The notes: a model not told the origin generated them from the sequence alone. DNA of 64,000 bases from Syntrophomonadaceae bacterium (GCA_007130585.1 SLSE01000030.1:1-64000); one strand, 5' to 3'; positions 51,924-61,850 are shown, numbered from the stretch's first letter. A program made the numbers and translations.

Positions 51924-52064
51924 GACATTTCGCGGCAAAACAGGGCCTTGGCAGGAAAGCGGGCCCCGCTGTAGAATATTTAGACAATCAAAGGGAATTA
52001 CAGGTCAGGCCCCCGCGGCTACGGCAGGAAGATTTGTCATTACTAAAGAACGGGAGGTACAATC

Positions 52065-52529
52065 GTGTATAAGGCTAAAGATATTATGAGCGCTCCGGCT
52101 GTCAGTGTAGATGGTGAAGAAACCCTCCGGGAAGCTATTGAAACACTGGCCGAGAAAAAGATCAGCGGGCTGCCGGTGGTGGACGACCAGAACAATGTGA
52201 TCGGAATTATATCGGATACAGATATTATCCGTTATTCTCAGAAACTAAATGTTGTGCCTCATGCCACCCTATCCGGCTGGGTTTCCCCGTACACCGATAT
52301 AGAAGACCTGGCCAGCATGCGCAAAGGTTATGAGCTGCTGGGCACCACCAGGATAAAAAATATTATGACTAAAAAAGTGCATACCACCCATGAAGATACT
52401 GATGCCGGCGAAGTGGCCAGGCTTATGAGCAAGCGTAATATTAACCGCGTGCCGGTGGTTGACAGCGAAGGCAAGCTGGTGGGCATCGTAACCAGGGCTG
52501 ACATGGTGCAGTGCATGGCTAAATTTTAG
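52065..52529 (+). CDS. CBS-domain pair protein
   Basis: 154 residues from a GTG with GGGAGG upstream. It consists only of two CBS domains in tandem: VKDIM-type starts at KAKDIMSAPAVSV and RIKNIMTKKVHTT, each ending in the classic sequence (GLPVVDDQNNVIGIISDTDII and RVPVVDSEGKLVGIVTRADMV). Such Bateman modules sense adenine nucleotides or SAM and regulate a partner. No partner domain is attached. It stands upstream of murT. Confidence 0.9.
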   Translation: MYKAKDIMSAPAVSVDGEETLREAIETLAEKKISGLPVVDDQNNVIGIISDTDIIRYSQKLNVVPHATLSGWVSPYTDIEDLASMRKGYELLGTTRIKNIMTKKVHTTHEDTDAGEVARLMSKRNINRVPVVDSEGKLVGIVTRADMVQCMAKF

Positions 52530-52531
52530 CG

Positions 52532-54001
52532 TTGAAAGATGAGCGATTGGAAGTGCGCAGCGCAAAAAGGCAACATTCAAAGCAGGGCGGTATAAATAAC
52601 CGCCTTTTTAAACTAAAGCTGTTGGCCGCAACCTGGACCGGGAAAATGCTCATTTCCCTTACCAGGGTTCTGGGACGGGGCGGGACCACCCTGCCCGGCA
52701 GAACGGCTCTAAAAATTGCCCCGCATCTTTCCTCTTCCCTTACCAACATGCTCCCTGAAGGAAGCCTTATAGTGAGCGGAACCAACGGCAAGACCACAAC
52801 TTCCGCCCTGATAACAGGGATCTTAAAGGAAGCCGGCTTTAAATGCGTCCACAACCAATCCGGCTCCAATATGTCCTGGGGCGTAGCCTCCTCCCTGGTT
52901 GCCGCCGCTACCTGGACAGGGCGGCTGCCGGGAGACTGGGCCGTCATGGAAGTGGACGAAGGCGCTTTCCCGGGAGTAGCCCGGGATATCAGGCCGCGCG
53001 GCGTGGTAATTACAAATGTCTTCCGCGATCAACTGGACCGTTACGGCGAGGTCGACCATGTTCTGGAAGCAATCAGAAGGGGCCTGGATATTCAACCTGA
53101 AGACGGGTTTGAAGTTATTAACGCCGATGACCCGTCACTGGTCAGCATTGCAGCAAAGAGCGGGAAAAAGCGATGGTCATACGGCCTGGAAATCGACCTG
53201 CCCGAAGACACTTTTGAGAACACCGGCCGGGATATAAAAAGCTGTCCCGTCTGTAAGGAAAAACTGTCCTATGAAAAAATCTACTTCGCTCACCTGGGCC
53301 ACTACCGCTGCCCTTCCTGCGGGTACAGCCGGCAGGAACCGGATGTAAAGCTGACCGGCATGGAAAAAACCTCCGACGGCAAAACACTGCTTCAAATCAG
53401 CCTGCCCGGCGAAAATATAGAAATTACATTCCCGCTGCTCGGCACTTACAATCTTTACAACCTGCTGGCTGCCGTAACCTGCGCCCGGGCGCTGAACATA
53501 GAAACGGGATCAATAGCCGGCGCCCTGGAGAAATCTGCACCCTCATTTGGCAGAATGGAGCTCTTCGAACTGGAAGGCAAAACCGTGGTCATGGCCTTAA
53601 TAAAGAACCCTGTCGGGGCAAACGAAGTTTTAAGAACAATCCTGTCTCAGCCCGATCAGATCAGCCTGCTGGTAGCCATAAATGATAAAATTGCCGACGG
53701 CACTGATGTATCATGGTTATGGGATGTCGATTTCGAGCAGCTCGCTTCGATTAAAAACCGGCTTTCCGGCCTGACTGTATCAGGGTTGAGGGCTCATGAT
53801 ATGGCCGTGCGGTTTAAATACGCCGGGCTTGAGCCGGCACAGGTAGAAATCAGGGATAACATGGCAGAGGCAATCGGGCAAGCGGTGGAAAAAGCCGTCC
53901 CCGGGGGCAAAATCTTTATTCTGCCCACTTATACGGCCATGCTTGAAATGCGCCGCATCCTGAACCGGATGGGCCTGGGTAAACCCTACTGGGAGGAATA
54001 A
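52532..54001 (+). CDS. murT: MurT, lipid II isoglutaminyl synthase catalytic subunit
   Basis: With GatD it amidates the D-Glu of lipid II to D-isoglutamine. The Mur-ligase ATP loop is VSGTNGKTTTSALI; VMEVDEGAFP, NVFRDQLDRYGE and a ribbon CPVCKEKL ... YRCPSCGYSR (two CxxC) are MurT signatures, as is VAINDKIADGTDVSWLWD. The start is uncertain. The given TTG at 52532 has no ribosome site, and homologues begin near LLAATWTGKM, about 30 residues later (a TTG at 52622 is a candidate). A terminator-like hairpin (52586-52609) lies between these possible starts. Confidence 0.92.
   Translation: MKDERLEVRSAKRQHSKQGGINNRLFKLKLLAATWTGKMLISLTRVLGRGGTTLPGRTALKIAPHLSSSLTNMLPEGSLIVSGTNGKTTTSALITGILKEAGFKCVHNQSGSNMSWGVASSLVAAATWTGRLPGDWAVMEVDEGAFPGVARDIRPRGVVITNVFRDQLDRYGEVDHVLEAIRRGLDIQPEDGFEVINADDPSLVSIAAKSGKKRWSYGLEIDLPEDTFENTGRDIKSCPVCKEKLSYEKIYFAHLGHYRCPSCGYSRQEPDVKLTGMEKTSDGKTLLQISLPGENIEITFPLLGTYNLYNLLAAVTCARALNIETGSIAGALEKSAPSFGRMELFELEGKTVVMALIKNPVGANEVLRTILSQPDQISLLVAINDKIADGTDVSWLWDVDFEQLASIKNRLSGLTVSGLRAHDMAVRFKYAGLEPAQVEIRDNMAEAIGQAVEKAVPGGKIFILPTYTAMLEMRRILNRMGLGKPYWEE
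52586..52609 (+). terminator. Terminator-like hairpin between the CBS gene and the MurT core
   Basis: GGCGGT (52586-52591) and ACCGCC (52599-52604) form a 6-bp stem with a 7-base loop, followed by TTTTT. It fits an intrinsic terminator for the CBS gene or an attenuator for murT-gatD. It would lie inside murT if the upstream TTG were used. Confidence 0.55.
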
Positions 54002-54003
54002 CG

Positions 54004-54765
54004 ATGGCTGCAATACGAATCTATCATCTTTATCCCGCACACTTAAATCTTTACGGTGACCGGGGCAATATGCTGGCTCTTTGCCGCAGGGCCGAATGGC
54101 ACGGGATCGGTGTAGAGATTATTCCTGTCGAACCGGGCGGCAGGATCGATTTTGCCCGTTGTGACCTGCTTTTTATGGGTGGCGGCCAGGACAGCGATCA
54201 AAAGCTTGTAGCCGAAGACTTAAAAAGCCGCAAGAGCGAGATGCGGCAGGCCGTTGAAGGCGGCATGACTGTATTCGCCGTCTGCGGCTCATACCAGCTG
54301 CTCGGCCAGTATTATATTACCGGCAGCGGCGAAAAAATCGAAGGCCTGGAAATTGCCGGCCTCTACACGGAAGCGGGGCCAAAAAGGCTGATCGGTAATG
54401 CGGTAATCAACTGCCCGTTGTGGAAACCGCCCCGGACCCTGGTGGGTTTTGAAAACCACGCCGGGCGGACATACCTGGAACCGGGACTGGAGCCCCTGGG
54501 CAAAGTCATAATCGGAGCCGGCAATAACGGCACTGATAAAACAGAAGGCGCCGTTTACAAAAATGTAATCGGCACCTACCTGCACGGTTCGCTGCTTCCC
54601 AAAAATCCCTGGCTGACAGACTACCTGCTGGAAAAAGCCCTCAGTTTCCGAAACCAGGAATTTAAACCCGCGGAACTCGACGATTCCATGGAGCATCAGG
54701 CTCATGATGCCGCAATCAGGCTGGCCGGTTCACGCCGCCACAGGCGGCTTTCGACCAGGGCCTGA
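54004..54765 (+). CDS. gatD: GatD, glutamine amidotransferase subunit of lipid II isoglutaminyl synthase
   Basis: Supplies ammonia from glutamine to MurT. 253 residues. The class I glutaminase site is visible: the nucleophile Cys94 in FAVCGSYQLLG, the glycine-rich LFMGGGQDSDQKLV before it, GFENHAGRTYL, and the catalytic His in GTYLHGSLLPKNP. The ATG lies two bases after the murT stop. The pair shows that stem peptides in this organism are likely amidated, as in many Gram-positives. Confidence 0.94.
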   Translation: MAAIRIYHLYPAHLNLYGDRGNMLALCRRAEWHGIGVEIIPVEPGGRIDFARCDLLFMGGGQDSDQKLVAEDLKSRKSEMRQAVEGGMTVFAVCGSYQLLGQYYITGSGEKIEGLEIAGLYTEAGPKRLIGNAVINCPLWKPPRTLVGFENHAGRTYLEPGLEPLGKVIIGAGNNGTDKTEGAVYKNVIGTYLHGSLLPKNPWLTDYLLEKALSFRNQEFKPAELDDSMEHQAHDAAIRLAGSRRHRRLSTRA

Positions 54766-54786
54766 AATCGTCCGGTCCGGTTTTTT

Positions 54787-55746
54787 TTATAGTTCGATCA
54801 GGTATTCAATTTCAGCTTCTTCGTAAAGATTCTGAACCAGTTCATTGATCACTACAGACATGTTGTCTTCAACCATGGCCTCTTCAACCTGATCCGCCAC
54901 GTCTTCATAGGCAACATCCCCGGCCTCAACCCGGTCGAGCACCTCGATAATATGAAAGCCGAAACCGGTCTCTACGGGATCGCTGACTTGACCTACCTCA
55001 AGAGAAAAGGCCGCTTCTTCAAACTCCTCCACCATTCTGCCCCTGCCGAAAAACCCGAGGTAGCCTCCGTCATTTTTATTGGATGTGTCGGTTGAATAAT
55101 CGGCAGCAAGGTCAACGAAATCTTCGCCCCCGTCAAGCAGGGCCAGGACCTCTTTTGCTTCCGTCTCGGTTTCAACCAGGATATGCCTGGCTTCCACTTC
55201 CTCTTCCTGGTCAAACATATAGCGGTGTTCTTCAAAATACTCCCGGGCCTGCTCTTCGGAAGTGTCAATCCTTGTCCTGGCCACTTTACGGACCAGCAGG
55301 TTAAGCCGGGCATCTTCCCTGAAAGCCTCAAGGGAAATCCCGTATTGCTCCAGGACCATCTCAAATTGTTCCCGGTTACCCTGGAAGTTTTCGGCAACGA
55401 TCGATTCGATTTCTTCATCCAGCTCGGGTTCAGTAACAGCAATACCTTCACTGTCGGCCAGCTGAATGATCAAATGCCTGGTAATTAACTGATCCAGCGC
55501 TTCCTGTCCTCCCTGGGAATACATCTGGTCAAATAATTGATCCCGGGTGATCGGATCGCCGTTAACAGTGGCAACTAATTCTCCCCGTTCCCCCTGCGGG
55601 CCTGCCGCGGGTTGCTGCGCGAGCAATACTGCCAGGATCACTACGGCTGCCGCCAGGACGGCAACCGCTCCCAGAAGAAACTGCGGTTTCATAAAAACCT
55701 GCAGACGTTCACTAAAAGATACACTTTTATTTTCCAAAAACTTCAC
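54787..55746 (-). CDS. Membrane-anchored peptidyl-prolyl isomerase (PrsA/SurA-like parvulin)
   Basis: 319 residues: a short cytoplasmic tail, one TM anchor ([20 protein letters not shown]), a SurA-N-like helical domain ([18 protein letters not shown]), a parvulin domain ([38 protein letters not shown] to [19 protein letters not shown]) and a C-terminal acidic helix. It helps folding of exported proteins outside the membrane. It lacks the lipobox Cys of Bacillus PrsA, so it is anchored by the TM helix. The chain is markedly acidic. It lies 18 bases after hisG on the same strand. Confidence 0.88.
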   Translation of the reverse strand: MKFLENKSVSFSERLQVFMKPQFLLGAVAVLAAAVVILAVLLAQQPAAGPQGERGELVATVNGDPITRDQLFDQMYSQGGQEALDQLITRHLIIQLADSEGIAVTEPELDEEIESIVAENFQGNREQFEMVLEQYGISLEAFREDARLNLLVRKVARTRIDTSEEQAREYFEEHRYMFDQEEEVEARHILVETETEAKEVLALLDGGEDFVDLAADYSTDTSNKNDGGYLGFFGRGRMVEEFEEAAFSLEVGQVSDPVETGFGFHIIEVLDRVEAGDVAYEDVADQVEEAMVEDNMSVVINELVQNLYEEAEIEYLIEL

Positions 55747-55764
55747 CCCTCTTTTTCCCTTTAA

Positions 55765-56637
55765 CTAGGGAATTATCTTATTCATCGGAAACTCCAGGAT
55801 ACCTTCCGCGCCCGCTTCCTGCAATTCACAGATCAGGGTGCGGACTTTTTTCTCATCGACAACGCTTTCCACTGCCACCCACTCATCGGCGCAGAGGTTG
55901 GAAATAGTCGGTTTGCGCAGGGCCGGCAGCAGTTCAATAACTTTCTCCAGGTTGCTGCTGTGAACATTCATTTTAAGCATAACCTTTTGTTCTGCCAGCA
56001 GCGCGCCTTTCAGGAGCGTGATCATCCGTTCAACTTTCTTCCTCTTCCAGGGGTCCCCGTAACTGTCATGATTCATAATCACGCGGGGCGTGGAAACAAG
56101 AATAGTTTCTATTATCCGGAGCTGGTTTGCTTTCAGCGAACGGCCGGTTTCGGTAAGTTCGGCTATGGCATCAGCCAGCAGGGGCGGCTTGACTTCTGTT
56201 GCCCCCCATGAGAAATTAACCGTGGCATTGACTCCCTTTTCTACAAGGTAACGCCTTGTACTTTCAACCAGTTCGGTAGCAATACGCTTGCCTTCCAGGT
56301 CTTCCACTTTTTGAATCTTCGAATCCTGTGGCACTGCCAGGACCAGGCGCACGGGCCTCAGGCCTCGTTTCGAATAATGGAGATCTGTCAGCTCCATTAC
56401 GTCGGCTGCAGTTTCGTTTATCCAGTCTTTTCCTGTCAACCCGACATCAAGAACCTGGTCTTCCACGTAACCGGGTATTTCCTGGGCCCGCATCAGAACG
56501 CAATCTATTTCATCATCATCAATAAACGGGTAGTAAGAGCGTTCTCCGATCTGAATATTATAGCCGGCTTTTTTAAATATTTCCAGGGTGGTGCTCTGCA
56601 GGCTGCCGGCCGGCAGGCCCAGCTTCAACTTATTCAT
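55765..56637 (-). CDS. hisG: ATP phosphoribosyltransferase, long form
   Basis: First step of histidine synthesis, from PRPP and ATP. I start it at the ATG at 56637 ([13 protein letters not shown]), nine bases after AAAGGAG; this gives 290 residues. The catalytic core has the [10 protein letters not shown] segment and the PRPP loop region [20 protein letters not shown]. The C-terminal part, with [21 protein letters not shown] and [27 protein letters not shown], is the ACT-like histidine feedback domain. It therefore does not need HisZ. It is far from the other his genes. Confidence 0.93.
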   Translation of the reverse strand: MNKLKLGLPAGSLQSTTLEIFKKAGYNIQIGERSYYPFIDDDEIDCVLMRAQEIPGYVEDQVLDVGLTGKDWINETAADVMELTDLHYSKRGLRPVRLVLAVPQDSKIQKVEDLEGKRIATELVESTRRYLVEKGVNATVNFSWGATEVKPPLLADAIAELTETGRSLKANQLRIIETILVSTPRVIMNHDSYGDPWKRKKVERMITLLKGALLAEQKVMLKMNVHSSNLEKVIELLPALRKPTISNLCADEWVAVESVVDEKKVRTLICELQEAGAEGILEFPMNKIIP

Positions 56638-56877
56638 AACACTCGCTCCTTTAAGTTGTGAGTATTCATAAGGTAGCATGTTGATTGAAGGCTGTCAATG
56701 AGCGGGCTCAGCTTTTCAGCTTTTAACAGGCGCTGGAAGGCCGCCGGGGAAAAACAGCACCCCTGCAAAAAGAAAGCGCCGGCAGTCACCATGGCGCACT
56801 ATAAGTTTACACAATGGCAGGAGATAAAGCAGGTTTTAAAGAATAATGTTCAGCAGCTAATTTAAGGAGGCTGTTTA

Positions 56878-58224
56878 ATGAGCCAGAGTGAAATGAGCCG
56901 GGCAAAACGGCACCTGGAAACTACCCGCAAAATGAAAGAAATGCTGCCCCGCTTTTTTATGCGCCAGATGGAGCGGCGTTTCAGCGGAACCGAACCGCTG
57001 GCCTGGTGCATGGTCGGGGTGCCCCCGGAACTGCTGAAAGCTTTTGACCTGCTTTTTGAGTGGCCGGAAAATTTCGGTACAATGTGCGCCAGCAGGCTGG
57101 TTGCACCGCATTTTATCGAAGTGGCCGAGGGGGACGGCTATTCACAGGAATTATGTTCCTATGTAACCAACACGATGGGTTATTGCAAACTTACCAAAGA
57201 CAGCGGGGAACCTCCCCAGGAGTCGCCTTTGCCGGGCGGAATGGGAACCCCTTCAATGCTGCTCGGGTCGGGATTTATCTGCGAACCGCGCTGGAAATGG
57301 TTCCAGTCGATAGCCACCCGCTTTTTTGATGTTCCCGTTTACAGCAGCGATCCCCTGGCGCCGCCCTGGGATATTGACCCGCATGATCCGCGCATTGAAA
57401 ACCACTACCTGACTTTACTGAGGGAAGACCTGGCCGGACAGATAGAGTTCCTGGAAAAACACACCGGCAAAAAACTTGATACCGACCTGCTGCGGGAAAC
57501 CCTGGCCCTGTCACACGAAGCCCTCGGATACTGGCGCGATACCCTCGCCCTGCGAAAAGCCGTGCCCTGCCCGATGGGGTCTACCGATTATTTTCACTCG
57601 ATTATACCCCAGATGTACCTGGTCGGCGACCGGGAGGCCGTCGATTTTTACAAAGAGATGTATGATGAGGTAAAAGACCGGGTTGATCGCGGTATAGGTA
57701 TTGCCGAAGAGGAAAAGTACCGCCTGATCTGGTTCGGACTGCCGCCCTGGTTCAACATGGGCATATTTAATTACCTGGAATCGCTGGGCGCTGTAGTTGC
57801 GTACGAGTCAACTTACAATGTGGGCGATTATTTTGAAGTTGACTTAAGCGATCCCCTGGAAGCGCTGGTCAGGCGGACCTGGCAGCGGGCCGTAAAAATG
57901 CACGACTACGGTGCGGAAACAATGCCCGAACTCTGCAACCCTGCGGTATTCGGCGGCTTTTCGGGAAGCAGCGTACTAGAAGAGCTGGTTGAAGACTACA
58001 GTTTAAGTGGCGCCCTGATGCACCTGACCCGTTCCTGCCGGGCCGTATCATTCGGTGAAGTACATACCAAAAACAGGCTGGCCGGGCTGGGCGTTCCTTC
58101 CCTGATCTTCGAAAGCGATATGGCCGATCCCCGCCTCTGGTCGGATGCCCAGATTAAAACCAGGCTGCACGCCTTCCTGGAAACAATGGACAAAGCGGCA
58201 AAGGGAGGAAATAATAATGACTGA
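56878..58224 (+). CDS. 2-hydroxyacyl-CoA dehydratase family subunit, first gene
   Basis: 448 residues of the HgdB/FldB/BcrC superfamily (2-hydroxyacyl-CoA dehydratases and benzoyl-CoA-type reductases), iron-sulfur enzymes driven by a reductive ATPase. Cysteines that could hold the cluster include Cys93 in ELCSYVTNTMGYC, Cys135 in FICEPRWKWF and the Cys in PELCNPAVFGG. RLIWFGLPPWFNMGIFNYLESLG is typical of the second half. AAGGAGG precedes the ATG. It overlaps the next gene, which encodes the second subunit. No activase gene (HgdC type) is adjacent. The substrate is unknown. Confidence 0.85.
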   Translation: MSQSEMSRAKRHLETTRKMKEMLPRFFMRQMERRFSGTEPLAWCMVGVPPELLKAFDLLFEWPENFGTMCASRLVAPHFIEVAEGDGYSQELCSYVTNTMGYCKLTKDSGEPPQESPLPGGMGTPSMLLGSGFICEPRWKWFQSIATRFFDVPVYSSDPLAPPWDIDPHDPRIENHYLTLLREDLAGQIEFLEKHTGKKLDTDLLRETLALSHEALGYWRDTLALRKAVPCPMGSTDYFHSIIPQMYLVGDREAVDFYKEMYDEVKDRVDRGIGIAEEEKYRLIWFGLPPWFNMGIFNYLESLGAVVAYESTYNVGDYFEVDLSDPLEALVRRTWQRAVKMHDYGAETMPELCNPAVFGGFSGSSVLEELVEDYSLSGALMHLTRSCRAVSFGEVHTKNRLAGLGVPSLIFESDMADPRLWSDAQIKTRLHAFLETMDKAAKGGNNND

Positions 58225-59356
58225 TCGTTTAAATGCTGCCAACCGGTCCACGAAACAGGCGGAAGAGAGCGAAAACAGGATCCGGCGCATTAAGGCGGAA
58301 AGCGGCAAACCCGTAATCGGCTACCTCTGCTGCTTCGCTCCCCCGGAAATTATCAGCGCTTCCGGAGCGCTTCCCTTCCGTATCACGGGGCGCCCCGGGG
58401 AAGACAATTCGGCGGCGGACGCTTATGTTGAACCCTATGGCTGCACCTATGTGCGCAATATCCTGGCCCGGGCAGTAAAAGGCGAGCTTGACTTCCTGGA
58501 CGGCCTGGTCATATCACACAGCTGTGACATGGTTCAGCGGCTTTATGGAATCTGGACTTATTATCACCCCCTGCCCTATTCGTACATGTTCAATGTCCCG
58601 CACCAGGTCAGCCCCTGGGGACAGGACTTTTTTAAACGGGAACTCGCTTTTTTCTGGGAAAGCCTGGAAAAATTCACCGGGGGAAAAATCACTGCTGAAT
58701 CCCTAAAAGAAACCACCGCTGTCTTTAATCGCAACCGCTCGCTGGTGCGGGAGCTGTACGATATTCGAAAAGAAGCAATCCCCCCGGTCGAAGGCAGCGA
58801 AATACTTGATCTGCTGATCGAAGGAGGTTCTCTCCCCCCGGAATATTTCACAACCCTGCTCGAGGAAAAACTTGCCGTGATAAAAAAACGCCCTCGCGGT
58901 ACGGTAAGAGCGCCCAGGCTTATGGTATGGGGCAGCATCATGGACGACCCCTCCCTGCTGCGGATGATCGAAGAAGCCGGGGGCAGGGTAGTTGCCGACG
59001 ATACCTGTATCGGCTTCCGGGTCTGGGAAAAAGATGTTCCTGTTACGGAAGATCCCTTAGACGGTTTCACAGAACATTACTTTGTAAACTTTCAGTGCCC
59101 CAGAACGGATCGCGGACCCGGCACGGGACGCTTTGACTACCTGCTGCAAAGGGCAAGGGAATACAATGCAGACGGAATAATCGGCTACTGCATATCTTTC
59201 TGCGATCCTCACAAATTTGATTACCCCGACCTGCGTGACTACCTGAAAGCAGCCGGGCTGCCCATGCTCCTAATTGACGACAACTACAGTTTCGAGCCCG
59301 CTGGTTCAATAAAGACAAGGCTGCAGGCGTTCATAGAAATGATCGGGGCGGGTTGA
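58217..59356 (+). CDS. 2-hydroxyacyl-CoA dehydratase family subunit, second gene
   Basis: 379 residues from the ATG at 58217, which follows GGGAGG and overlaps the first subunit by 8 bases. The signature GYLCCFAPPEIISASGALPFRI opens the domain; candidate cluster ligands are Cys76 (EPYGCTYVRN), Cys103 (ISHSCDMVQRL) and the late GYCISFCDPHKFDYP. The two proteins are paralogous and would form a heterodimer with one [4Fe-4S] cluster each. Possible roles are fermentation of hydroxyacyl-CoA from amino acids or reduction of aromatic acyl-CoA. Confidence 0.86.
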   Translation: MTDRLNAANRSTKQAEESENRIRRIKAESGKPVIGYLCCFAPPEIISASGALPFRITGRPGEDNSAADAYVEPYGCTYVRNILARAVKGELDFLDGLVISHSCDMVQRLYGIWTYYHPLPYSYMFNVPHQVSPWGQDFFKRELAFFWESLEKFTGGKITAESLKETTAVFNRNRSLVRELYDIRKEAIPPVEGSEILDLLIEGGSLPPEYFTTLLEEKLAVIKKRPRGTVRAPRLMVWGSIMDDPSLLRMIEEAGGRVVADDTCIGFRVWEKDVPVTEDPLDGFTEHYFVNFQCPRTDRGPGTGRFDYLLQRAREYNADGIIGYCISFCDPHKFDYPDLRDYLKAAGLPMLLIDDNYSFEPAGSIKTRLQAFIEMIGAG

Positions 59357-59461
59357 TTCAGCCTGCGCCCTCCTGCCTTTCCGCCATTGCTTCGCCATCA
59401 TGGATTGCAGTACTGCAGACTAAAAACAGCCGGTTTAAACAGCCACGCGATGCAATCAGTT

Positions 59462-59489
59462 TTGACAATTTAGCGCTTCCAGGTAAATT
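59462..59489 (+). promoter_or_regulatory. Candidate promoter of the aspartate kinase gene
   Basis: A perfect -35 TTGACA at 59462-59467, a 16-base spacer and a weak -10 TAAATT (59484-59489). The leader would be about 70 bases; no lysine riboswitch of normal length fits. Confidence 0.5.
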
Positions 59490-59566
59490 TTTGTTGTGCT
59501 GCCGCCTAAAATATGAGAAAATATTACCATTCATTTTCAGGCCTCCAGTTATAGCAGCAAAGGTGT

Positions 59567-60808
59567 GTGATTGCATTGCCGTTAATCGTTCAAAAATTCG
59601 GGGGATCATCAGTAGCCACCACAGATCATATCAGGCGTGTGGCAATGGGAGTTGCGTCGACTAAAATAAAGGGAAACCGGGTTGCCGTGGTTGTTTCGGC
59701 AATGGGCGGCCAAACCGACCATTTGCTGGAACTGGCTGCCGAAATTACCGATAATCCTCCCGGCAGGGAACAGGATGCCCTGGTTGCAACGGGAGAACAG
59801 GTCTGTGCCGCCCTGATGGCGATTACACTGGAGAGCCTTGGACACAGGGCAAAATCCATGATGGGACTTCACCTTCCCCTGATAACCGATCACGTCCACA
59901 CCCGGGCCCGCATAACCGACCTGCAAACCGAAAACATAAGTAAGATCCTGGACGAGGATATCATCCCCGTTGTTACAGGGTTCCAGGGGGTAACTGAGGA
60001 TGGCAGTATCAGTACCCTGGGACGCGGAGGTTCTGATACAACGGCTGTAGCCCTGGCGGCTGCGCTTAAAGCAGACTGCTGTGAAATATATACTGATGTA
60101 GATGGAGTATACACCGCAGATCCGGGGATCTGCCCCAGGGCCAGGCACATAAACAGGATCTCCTACCAGGAGATGCTCGAACTGGCAGGACTGGGAGCGA
60201 AGGTCCTGCACAGCCGTTCAGTTGAACTTGCCCAAAAATTCCAGGTGCCCCTTGTAGTTAAATCCTCATTCGGCGGGGACAGGCATACCTGGATTGTCAA
60301 CGAGGAGGACGTTATGGAAAACTCAGTTATTAAGGGAGTAACCCTTGAACGAAACGTTTCTAAAATATCACTGCTCCGGGTACCGGATCGCCCGGGAATT
60401 GCCCATCAGATATTATCCCCGCTGGCTGAAGCTGCTATTAACGTAGATATGATCATACAAAATGCCAGCATCGACGGCTATACCGACTTTACCTTCACCA
60501 TTCCGACAACTGATTTGTCTAAAGCCAAGAAGCTGGTTGAGAAAGTTGCAGCTGACATTGACGCCCTGGATATGCTTGCCGCCAACAACATTGTTAAGGT
60601 TTCAGCGGTGGGCATCGGCATTAAAACAAACCCCGGCGTAGCCGCCCGGATGTTTAAATCACTTTCGGCAGAAAATATTAACATCGAGATGATCAGCACT
60701 TCCGAGTACCGGATCTCCTGCGTGATCGAAGAAAAATACGGCGAACTGGCTGTCAGGGCGGTGCACAATGCATTCGGACTCGACAATGCCGTGAACCGCG
60801 AAGATTGA
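59567..60808 (+). CDS. Aspartate kinase
   Basis: First step of the lysine/threonine/methionine pathway. About 413 residues. The kinase domain starts with LIVQKFGGSSVATTDHI; TLGRGGSDTTAVALAAAL, CEIYTDVDGVYTADPGI and the KVLHSRSVELAQKFQVPL segment mark the family; two ACT domains follow (SLLRVPDRPGIAHQILSPLA and VGIGIKTNPGVAARMFKSL). It starts at a GTG at 59567; a TTG at 59576 after AAAGG is the alternative. The length is that of a Bacillus-type monofunctional kinase, which is feedback-controlled by lysine or threonine. Confidence 0.94.
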   Translation: MIALPLIVQKFGGSSVATTDHIRRVAMGVASTKIKGNRVAVVVSAMGGQTDHLLELAAEITDNPPGREQDALVATGEQVCAALMAITLESLGHRAKSMMGLHLPLITDHVHTRARITDLQTENISKILDEDIIPVVTGFQGVTEDGSISTLGRGGSDTTAVALAAALKADCCEIYTDVDGVYTADPGICPRARHINRISYQEMLELAGLGAKVLHSRSVELAQKFQVPLVVKSSFGGDRHTWIVNEEDVMENSVIKGVTLERNVSKISLLRVPDRPGIAHQILSPLAEAAINVDMIIQNASIDGYTDFTFTIPTTDLSKAKKLVEKVAADIDALDMLAANNIVKVSAVGIGIKTNPGVAARMFKSLSAENINIEMISTSEYRISCVIEEKYGELAVRAVHNAFGLDNAVNRED

Positions 60809-60889
60809 CTTTAGACCCTTTACCCCATGGCAGGATATGCACTGCCGGGCGTAAACGGCGGGAGTATAAGGCAAAGAGGTGATATCTTG

Positions 60890-61825
60890 ATGAGCGATCC
60901 CCGGACAGGCCGCCTGTGGAACGGGTTCTGGCAAATTGCCGACCCGAAAATTTGGATTGCCTCGACCATACCGATGGCGGTGGGCGGAGCGATCGCCTAT
61001 GCCCACCTGGAAAGCTTCAGCTGGTGGTGGTTTTTTGTGGGCGCAGTTGCGATCTACTTGCTGGAAATCGGGAAAAATGCCGTTAACGAGTATATCGATT
61101 ACCTGAGCGGTGTCGACCGCTTTGTCTCCGCCGACAAAAGAACTCCGTTCAGCGGCGGGAAAAAAACAATTATAGACGGCAAGCTGTCGCTGGCAGAAAA
61201 CCTGGTTATAGCAATTATTACCATAAGCGCCGGGTCCCTGATCGGTTTCTATGTCGTCCTGGCCAGGGATTTTAATGTTATCTGGTTTGGCCTGGCCGGA
61301 GTCTTTTTTGCTGTTTTTTACAGCCTCCCGCCCCTGAAGTTTTCCTACCGGGGATTTGGCGAGGCAGTGGTCGGTTTTACTTTCGGCCCACTGATCACCA
61401 CGGGCACTTACCTGGTTCAAACTCACACTATTTCCCCCGAAGTAGTCCTGGCTTCAATTCCCCTGGGTTTTATTATTGCCAATGTCCTCTGGATCAACCA
61501 GTACCCCGATTATGAAGCCGACCTGAAGGGCGGTAAAATGAACGGGGTGGTTCGCCTGGGCAAAGAAAAGGCTGTCAGCATATATGCCCTCCTTTTCGGG
61601 CTGGCCTATATCTCGCTGGTGCTGCTTGCTGTTTTCAGCCTCAATGTTTTTTGGCTGCTGCCCCTGGCAAGCCTCCCCCTCTCCTACAGGGCAATTATTG
61701 TTGCCCGCAGGCACTTCAATGATATTCCCAGGTTGATTGAAGCAAACGTTAAAACAATCCAGGTTTACCAGCTTACCGGCCTGACCATGGTTGCGGCGGC
61801 GCTGCTCCCGCTTTTGTTCAAATAA
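60890..61825 (+). CDS. UbiA-family prenyltransferase (MenA-like)
   Basis: 311 residues from the ATG at 60890 (MSDPRTGRLWNGFWQIADPK), behind AGAGGTG. Eight or nine TM helices. The two Asp-rich UbiA motifs are NEYIDYLSGVD and NQYPDYEADLKGGK. It resembles MenA, which prenylates 1,4-dihydroxy-2-naphthoate in menaquinone synthesis, but no other men gene is in the window, so heme O or other prenyl transfer remains possible. It lies downstream of aspartate kinase, convergent with the ArsR operon. Confidence 0.85.
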   Translation: MSDPRTGRLWNGFWQIADPKIWIASTIPMAVGGAIAYAHLESFSWWWFFVGAVAIYLLEIGKNAVNEYIDYLSGVDRFVSADKRTPFSGGKKTIIDGKLSLAENLVIAIITISAGSLIGFYVVLARDFNVIWFGLAGVFFAVFYSLPPLKFSYRGFGEAVVGFTFGPLITTGTYLVQTHTISPEVVLASIPLGFIIANVLWINQYPDYEADLKGGKMNGVVRLGKEKAVSIYALLFGLAYISLVLLAVFSLNVFWLLPLASLPLSYRAIIVARRHFNDIPRLIEANVKTIQVYQLTGLTMVAAALLPLLFK

Positions 61826-61850
61826 CCCGTAACTTCCCTAAGAAATAAAA

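Noticed and set aside
54770..54790. T8 run between gatD and the parvulin gene as a terminator
   Set aside because: The bases before it form only a weak 4-bp stem, so it is not reported.
59357..59566. Lysine riboswitch upstream of aspartate kinase
   Set aside because: The gap has the wrong length and no L-box core or pseudoknot could be seen.
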